A stretch of DNA of 64,000 bases, taken from the NCBI RefSeq assembly GCF_007655135.1, contig NC_045129.1, forward strand, positions 22,666,274 to 22,730,273, given 5' to 3'. Below the pieces are notes generated by a model. The model worked only from the letters and a program-made list of their open reading frames with translations. It made no database searches and had not been told where the DNA came from. Source of the stretch: Punica granatum. Its lineage: Eukaryota; Streptophyta; Magnoliopsida; Myrtales; Lythraceae. This document shows, one piece after another, positions 58,359 through 64,000 of this stretch. A program made the position numbers and the translations under genes. Numbering within the stretch: position 1 is the stretch's first letter; each line of letters starts with the position of its first letter.

Positions 58359-59948
58359 ATGGATTGGTTTAAAGCAAGCTCTTCGAGTACATGTCCTTCT
58401 GAAAACTCTTTCGATAATGATTCTGTTCTCAACAGAGAAGAGGTCAATTTGGAATGTTTTGATAAATCTATCGATGATTGGGAAATCTCAAGAATCGCTT
58501 CAAAACAAATTTATAAAAACTCAAAATTCCAACAAATATTTTCAAAAACTGATTACACCATAACCACTGAGGAAAGGGACATTCCCCTAAAAAACTCATC
58601 ACAAACCATAAAACTCTTGAACCAAGAGTCATTGAAAAAACATAATGACAAATATAACTTCATCCATATAGGGCTCTTCCAAGTGGGCATAAAACCCCTA
58701 ACCCGAGAAGGCTCAGATACCTCAGTACTCTTAGTACTTAGAGATGCTAGGCTTTTAAATTATCATGAATTCATCCTTGGGACAGTCGAGACTAGTCTGT
58801 GCGATGGACCAGTCCATTTCAACGGTTTCCCAAATTTCACCATGTCTCTCAAAGACCAAAACATAACCCATGGCTCGACTTTGCAAATCAAAACGCACAA
58901 CTACAAGATTGCTTTAGGCTCCATCCCTTTAGCCCTTGTATACAGAGTCCATTACAAGACGATGGTCTCAGCCTTTGCAACCAAAGCCTTCAAACATAGT
59001 CCCAAAGGAGAAACCCTCCTTTTCCAAACGGACATTGCCAGGTCAAACACTGTAGTCCCCAGACCAATTAGGTGGAATGAGGTAACTCTTCTTGATAAAT
59101 GGGTCCTAGAAGACGCAGTTGCCCCTGAAAAAATTCAAAATGAGGAACCTAGTCGAGTGAGCCAGTTCCAAGATGGAAGAGTTTCAATAAGCTTTCGCCA
59201 TAGGAGATCAGTCGACATACAGTCAACCTCAAACCCCTCGATAAGTTCTTCCTTTAGAAGCACTGAGCCAAGAAGGAGATCATTCAGTGTTGCCCCATCA
59301 GCAAACACTTTCCAAACAGCTACTGAAACCCCTCCTAGGTCTGCCAACCTTAGAGGATTAAGTAGTGTCGCCACCAATATCCCTAAGCCAGTATATTCTG
59401 TCCCAAACACAGATGAAACTGAGTCTTCATCCCCTTCACCCACATTTTCATCCATAACCGATGCTACCATAATCAATCATAACCCTGAGATTTATGTGAT
59501 TGAGAAACCCTTCACATTAGCGTCCAACATCCTTAGGAACGATTTCTGCTCCAAAGAAAATGAAAACAGGAGGAATTGGTTGCATGAGGTCTTCACGAAA
59601 AAATATGTCGAGACCATAATGCAAAATCAGTGGATAAAATTCATGGAGATTAACAAGAAAAACATCCTTTTCTGGGACTGGTTTAGCCAAGTCTACATGG
59701 AAGAAAAGGTAGTCAAATTCACTGAAAAAACCATAACCTGTAAACTACCCTTCAACAAACCCATAGTTTCCTCAAAACCTCCTCCAAAATATGTTGAGCC
59801 AAAAGAACCTGAGCAAACCAAAAACCTTAGGTTACTCAACATGATGATCAGAAATACCCGCGCCTTAGAGCATGAAAACCAGGAAAGAGAAAGAAAACAA
59901 ACTGAGTCGGAACTTCGCCAAAACTCCATGAGTTATAAAAAGAAGTAA
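58359..59948 (+). CDS. Caulimovirid movement protein (endogenous copy)
   Basis: ATG at 58359 gives 529 residues; the frame extends 10 codons further upstream only with a GTG. Residues about 60-260 carry the 30K-type movement-protein pattern: a HIGLFQV strand (103-109), an Asp in VLRDARLL (about 129) and the L.Y..HYKT end. This family makes tubules or modifies plasmodesmata for cell-to-cell spread. Residues 260-380 are Ser/Pro-rich linker. Residues 395-480 hold a Trp-rich segment (RRNWLHEVF, FWDWFSQVY) seen in such polyproteins. The ORF has no internal stop. It ends at 59948, one frame off from the protease-RT ORF; the break is in an A-rich stretch at about 59937-59948. No capsid domain separates the two. 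Confidence 0.8.
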   Translation: MDWFKASSSSTCPSENSFDNDSVLNREEVNLECFDKSIDDWEISRIASKQIYKNSKFQQIFSKTDYTITTEERDIPLKNSSQTIKLLNQESLKKHNDKYNFIHIGLFQVGIKPLTREGSDTSVLLVLRDARLLNYHEFILGTVETSLCDGPVHFNGFPNFTMSLKDQNITHGSTLQIKTHNYKIALGSIPLALVYRVHYKTMVSAFATKAFKHSPKGETLLFQTDIARSNTVVPRPIRWNEVTLLDKWVLEDAVAPEKIQNEEPSRVSQFQDGRVSISFRHRRSVDIQSTSNPSISSSFRSTEPRRRSFSVAPSANTFQTATETPPRSANLRGLSSVATNIPKPVYSVPNTDETESSSPSPTFSSITDATIINHNPEIYVIEKPFTLASNILRNDFCSKENENRRNWLHEVFTKKYVETIMQNQWIKFMEINKKNILFWDWFSQVYMEEKVVKFTEKTITCKLPFNKPIVSSKPPPKYVEPKEPEQTKNLRLLNMMIRNTRALEHENQERERKQTESELRQNSMSYKKK

Positions 59949-60058
59949 AAACTCTGAAAAAAGATGAAAAGCTGGTTCAGACCCTGGACAATGCTGAACC
60001 CAAACCTGAGTGTAAAAGCCAGGAATTCACACATCAAAAATACCTCCTAAAACCTACA

Positions 60059-61939
60059 ATGAGTGTGCACGACTTCCAAATGGAAGCAATTGCCTTGTTG
60101 GATAGAGGTGCAGACGCAAATTGTGTAAGGGAGGGATTAATCCCATTAAAATACTGTGAAAAAACCCATGAATCTTTACGGTCTGCAAGCAATAACAAAC
60201 TGAGAATTTCATACAATATTGCAGAAGCAGAAGTAAAAAATGAAGATTCAACATACAAAACTGAATTCCTAGTTGTGAAAGACTTAAAAAATGAAGTCAT
60301 ACTAGGAACCCCATTCATTCAGCTCATCAAACCCTTCCTTTTCACCAACTCTGGCATAAAGACGTTGTACTTAGGAAGCAAAACCATTTTCCCCTTCATC
60401 ACAAAACCTGTAACCAGAAATCTGGACATAATACAGGCAATTGAGAGGCAAATTGGTTGGATAAAAGATGAGATTTCACACCATAAGGTTGAGAATCTGC
60501 TCCAAAAACCAGATTTGAAACAGAAAATCGATAATCTCAACAGACTGATCCAGGAGTCAGTTTGCGGAGAAACTCCAAATGCTTTCTGGGATAGGAAACA
60601 ACGTGTCATTGATCTACCTTATGAAAAGGATTTCGATGAGAAAAATATCCCAACAAAAGCCAGACCCATTCAGATGAATCAAGAGTTGGAAAAACACTGT
60701 AAAATGGAAATTCAGGAACTCTTGAACAAAAGATTGATTACACCTAGCAAGTCTCCCTGGAGTTGTTCAGCCTTCTATGTTAACAAAAATGCAGAACTCG
60801 AAAAGGGAGTACCCAGGTTAGTAATCAACTACAAGCCTTTGAACCTAGCCTTAAGGTGGATTAGGTATCCAATACCTAACAAAAAAGATTTGCTCCAAAA
60901 ACTTCATGATTCAAAAATATTTTCAAAATTCGACATGAAGTCAGGCTTTTGGAAAATTCAAATCACCGAAAAGTTAAAATACAAAACTGCATTCCCAGTT
61001 CCATTTGGCCAGTACGAATGGAATGTAATGCCTTTTGGGCTCAAAAATGCCCCATCTGAATTTCAGAAAATCATGAACGACATCTTTAGTGCATCCTTTG
61101 ATTTCATAATTGTATACATCGATGACGTTCTCATATTTTCCAAAAACATTGATTCTCATTTTAAACATGTAAACCATTTCATGAGAATCACATCAAAAAA
61201 TGGTTTGACTGTGTCTCCGACCAAAGTCTGCCTTTTTCAAACAAAAATTCGATTCTTAGGGCATAACATCAGCATGGGCACCATAATCCCCATCAACAGG
61301 TCCATCCAGTTTGCTGATAAATTCCCTGACCAAATCCATGATAAAAAGCAACTACAAAGGTTCTTAGGAAGTCTCAACTACGTTGTAGATTTTTTCCCTG
61401 GCCTAAGTAGACTCTGCAAACCCCTCCATAACAGGTTAAACAATTCTCCTCCACCATGGACGGATGAACAAACCAACATTGTGAAGCAAATCAAGCTTCA
61501 AATCAAAACTCTGCCTTGTTTACACTTGGCAGACCCATCTGCAAAAAAGATTGTTGAAACAGACGCTTCTGAAGAAGGATACGGAGGATTATTGAAACAA
61601 TCCAAAAATGAACGTGAACAGGTTGTTCAGTTCACATCAAAACATTGGAACCAAACACAGAAGAATTACTCAACCATTAAAAAAGAAATTCTTTCTGTTG
61701 TCCTTTGCATTTCGAAATTTCAATCTGATCTTTTAAACCAAAGGATTTTACTTCGGATTGATTGTAAATCTGCAAAAGAGGTTCTTCAAAAAGATGTTCA
61801 AAACATTGCATCAAAACAGATTTTTGCCAAATGGCAAGCGATCTTGAGTGTATTTGATTTTGACATCGAATTCATAAAAGGAGAGGCTAACAGTCTCCCT
61901 GACTTCCTGACAAGAGAATTCCTGCAGGTACCACCATGA
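60059..61939 (+). CDS. Caulimovirid protease-reverse transcriptase-RNase H (endogenous copy)
   Basis: 627 codons without a stop from ATG 60059; the frame is open from about 59939, so the ATG may not be the native start. An aspartic protease is at the N-terminus, but its active-site motif reads LLDRGAD (13-19) where the family has Asp-Thr/Ser-Gly, so it is probably inactive. VILGTPFI is the protease C-terminal motif. The RT has SPWSCSAFYV, FDMKSGFWKI, MPFGLKNAPSEFQ and YIDD (353-356). RNase H has ETDASEEG (Asp 502) and LPDFLTREF near the end. By motifs the RT is of the caulimovirid clade, not Ty3. Its TGA overlaps the ATG of the next ORF. Confidence 0.85.
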   Translation: MSVHDFQMEAIALLDRGADANCVREGLIPLKYCEKTHESLRSASNNKLRISYNIAEAEVKNEDSTYKTEFLVVKDLKNEVILGTPFIQLIKPFLFTNSGIKTLYLGSKTIFPFITKPVTRNLDIIQAIERQIGWIKDEISHHKVENLLQKPDLKQKIDNLNRLIQESVCGETPNAFWDRKQRVIDLPYEKDFDEKNIPTKARPIQMNQELEKHCKMEIQELLNKRLITPSKSPWSCSAFYVNKNAELEKGVPRLVINYKPLNLALRWIRYPIPNKKDLLQKLHDSKIFSKFDMKSGFWKIQITEKLKYKTAFPVPFGQYEWNVMPFGLKNAPSEFQKIMNDIFSASFDFIIVYIDDVLIFSKNIDSHFKHVNHFMRITSKNGLTVSPTKVCLFQTKIRFLGHNISMGTIIPINRSIQFADKFPDQIHDKKQLQRFLGSLNYVVDFFPGLSRLCKPLHNRLNNSPPPWTDEQTNIVKQIKLQIKTLPCLHLADPSAKKIVETDASEEGYGGLLKQSKNEREQVVQFTSKHWNQTQKNYSTIKKEILSVVLCISKFQSDLLNQRILLRIDCKSAKEVLQKDVQNIASKQIFAKWQAILSVFDFDIEFIKGEANSLPDFLTREFLQVPP

Positions 61940-62860
61940 GCATAAGGACTCGTTCCTCTAAAAAAGAGGCCTCGGCCTCAAAACAGCTGTCTCCTAGCCA
62001 GTCGATCAAAAAAGAGGAGAAATCCTCGAAACAGGTGGCTTCCAGCCAACCCTCCTTCGGACAGATCACTGTTGATAGCCAGATTAAAACCTATCGACAG
62101 ACTCTCCAATAGGAGATTGATAAGCAGGGCTGAATGCAAACCCTGCCAGGTAAAATTCCTAAACCAAAAAAGGAGAAATAAGCTCTTGAAAAACAGGGTG
62201 CTTCTCCTCAAAATCTCGATAATAATGCAGTAGTCCAGCAATGGATTACAGTATTAAAAGATAAAGCAGAATTAGCACAAGTGCTATCTGGGATATCTCC
62301 TGCTATGTTGGAGACTAGCAAGGGAGAAAGCTCTAGGCAAATCACCAAAAGAGCAGAAAAAAAGTCTCACAACATTTTCCGAAAAGTCATATCATATGGG
62401 ATGAACCTTCTAGTCTCACAAATATTTATAAAGATATTTGAACAGCATATCAGTTCCTCACCTTTCAGTACACTAATCTACACCTAGACAAAATTTCTAG
62501 AGATCTATAGACCAACAGCTAAGTGGTTTGAAGATGATAATCCGAATCTATCCCCTAATCCTAGCTTCTCTCAAGATCAAAGATCTAGTACATACCTGGA
62601 CGGATGGAAGAAGCCTCACACTGTGTTTCCCTGCAGAATCTAGTACATACCTTACCCAACTGCTGTTCCTGGATTTAACAATAATAGTAGACAGACAAAC
62701 TCAGTAAGACTCTCTTCGGATCTGAATCCTACCCCAACTGCTGTACCTAGACAAACGATAATGCACGAGGATAACTCTTCTCCGAGTTACGCAGATAACC
62801 TCCATCTACTTAGACCATATCCTTACACTTTTACCACTGGGTATACCCAAAAACTGCCCT
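61936..62860 (+). pseudogene. Second caulimovirid ORF, N-terminal part (broken)
   Basis: Starts with ATG overlapping the RT stop (ATGA, 61936-61939), an arrangement that allows termination-reinitiation. The first 58 codons are Ser/Lys-rich. TAG 62110, TGA 62131 and TAA 62179 break the frame, then 62182-62484 reads VVQQWITVLKDKAELAQ, SGISPAMLE and a basic stretch. After TAG 62485 the frame goes on as KFLEIYRPTAKWFEDDNP up to TAG 62641 and then a Pro/Ser/Asn-rich stretch to TAA 62860. From 62403 on it lies within the right arm of the inverted repeat. Probably the N-terminus of the capsid/gag-like protein; function inferred from position only. Confidence 0.5.
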
Positions 62861-63207
62861 AACCGTCGGGAATTACCACTGGGTTCAGTAGGCTTGGAGC
62901 ACTGCACTTAAGGATTAGAATGTGTAGGGTCCATTAGAGCTGCCGGATGGACATTAGATTACATTACTTCTTTACCTAGCATCAGTTCATTGTGGTTTTG
63001 GATCTAAACACTTAGAGAGACCTATGCTATGGCTGTGTATTATTACGTTTACCAGCTTCAGTTCATTGTATAGACATGCAACTAGACGCTTAAGGAAAGA
63101 TCACAAGATGAGATACTACCAGCCATGAAGGCGGTCCTAGATGATATGACCTATACGAGCTACGGGATCTGAGAATCAAAACGAACTATACATCCTATCC
63201 CCACTTG
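62403..63207 (-). repeat. Inverted repeat, right arm (0.8 kb)
   Basis: Reverse complement of 57534-58347. Its outer end (63207) corresponds to the end of the PBS. Similarity fades inward at about 62403. Spacer between the arms is 4.06 kb and contains the movement-protein and RT ORFs. Confidence 0.9.
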
Positions 63208-64000
63208 TCAAAATAATCCATCAAAATGAGAAGATCAAAGCTTCTCCTTTCAAAAACAAAGTGGACGATTCACTGGCCCCCAAAGATATTAAAAATATCT
63301 TTGAACAAAATAATTTCACAAATCAGTGTCTCTCCACCATAGGTTCCCAATTGACTAGGATAGAACAAGAAGTCACAAAACCAGTAGCCAACTAGGTAGG
63401 GACCTCTAGTCGTCCAAGCCAATCAAGACCTGTACCCATAGAGTCTCTCAGAAAACCTCCTTTTAGACCCCATGAGATCCCAGTCTCTAGGAGAAAAGAG
63501 TTTAATTAGGAGCTCGAAAGAAAAATAAAAAACATAAATCTCCAGGAAGAATCCACCTTCATAAGTCTGCCCAAAATGATCGTCCCAGACACTCCCCTGT
63601 CAGGAATAGAGCCTGGAACCCCATTAAAAGCAGCAAAACAAAAGACACAAGAGTCTCAGGATTCGAATGTCAACTCCATCGATAAAACTGGAGAATTGAA
63701 CAAAATAGTGTGGCAGGAACCCCAAAAACCCTACTACACTAACATATCTGCACCAGACCTAGTGCTAGAAGAAAAACCTAGCATTGTCCAAAATAGGTAT
63801 AGTGCAAATGCGATCTATGAATGGAACATAGATGACCAATCAGAATACAACATACTGAGCGTCTTGCAGCAAATGACGATGGTGTCAAATGCTTACAAGA
63901 CTCAGACGCGATTGTCTGACCCAGCCATAGCACACATGCTCATAGCATGGTTCACTGGTCAACTGAAAGGATGGTGGGATAACTACCTATCGCCCTTCCA
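63208..64000 (+). pseudogene. Capsid/gag-like (DUF7746-type) domain of the caulimovirid, cut by window edge
   Basis: Frame 3 is open except for TAG at 63393 and TAG at 63507. It reads a Gln/Lys-rich N-terminal part, then IYEWNIDDQSEYNILSVLQQMTMV (quoted here in pieces: IYEWNIDDQSEY, ILSVLQQM) and WFTGQLKGWWDNYL at the edge. I recognise this as the conserved core that precedes the zinc knuckle in plant pararetrovirus-like capsid/gag proteins. The zinc knuckle would be right of the window. Its position downstream of RT and separate from the movement protein is unusual. Confidence 0.65.

Noticed and set aside
57534..63207. CRISPR-like or MITE interpretation of the inverted repeat
   Set aside because: Only two long arms, plant context, viral genes between them, and no short regular spacers or TSD at the arm ends.

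Overview
This is a plant nuclear genome window made almost entirely of transposable elements and one endogenous pararetrovirus. I find no ordinary host gene, rRNA, tRNA or CRISPR array. The gag and DUF7745-type proteins resemble families I associate with Myrtales, most strongly pomegranate (Punica granatum). That assignment is from memory and is an inference.

Positions 1-52,832 are a nest of one giant-LTR Ty3/gypsy family of the Ogre/Tat type. Its LTRs start TGTCAGCACC, end GCGCACA and are 5.05-5.9 kb long. Each has a TATA box about 1.35-1.46 kb from its start. An old + strand element, called W here, supplies the pol remnant: gag-protease 14,735-15,932, a predicted in-frame intron 15,933-16,144, RT and RNase H to 18,644, integrase 42,955-46,142, a 3' UTR with a minisatellite, a PPT, and the 3' LTR 47,757-52,832. 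A second element of the same family, X (18,645-42,954), is inserted in W's integrase with target duplication CATGT. X has an LTR pair but a non-coding interior. X's 5' LTR carries a 3.9 kb solo LTR of another gypsy family (22,898-26,807, duplication TCGTC). X's 3' UTR carries two further LTR pieces (31,477-36,246). W's integrase tail carries a 2.2 kb LTR element with only gag (43,497-45,724, duplication TCTTT), a TR-GAG-type element. On the left, a minus-strand element, U (2,587-10,816), sits in another + strand LTR (10,817-14,734). U encodes an intact 499-residue DUF7745-type protein and the N-terminus of gag. U's gag is cut by a further minus-strand LTR (1-2,586) that contains a GC-rich minisatellite.

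Positions 52,833-55,900 hold old gypsy LTR debris and sequence in which I see no gene.

Positions 55,965-64,000 are an endogenous caulimovirid. From left to right: a decayed 3' ORF, a promoter with TATA and AATAAA, an initiator-Met PBS, a movement-protein ORF (58,359-59,948), a protease-RT-RNase H ORF (60,059-61,939), and a second ORF that overlaps the RT stop as ATGA and leads into a capsid/gag-like domain cut by the window edge. An inverted repeat with arms of about 0.8 kb (57,534-58,347 and 62,403-63,207) brackets the movement and RT genes, and its left arm starts at the end of the PBS.

The main points of interest are the inverted repeat, the capsid-after-RT order, the predicted Ogre-type intron, the TSD-supported nesting, the TR-GAG element and the intact DUF7745-type ORF.
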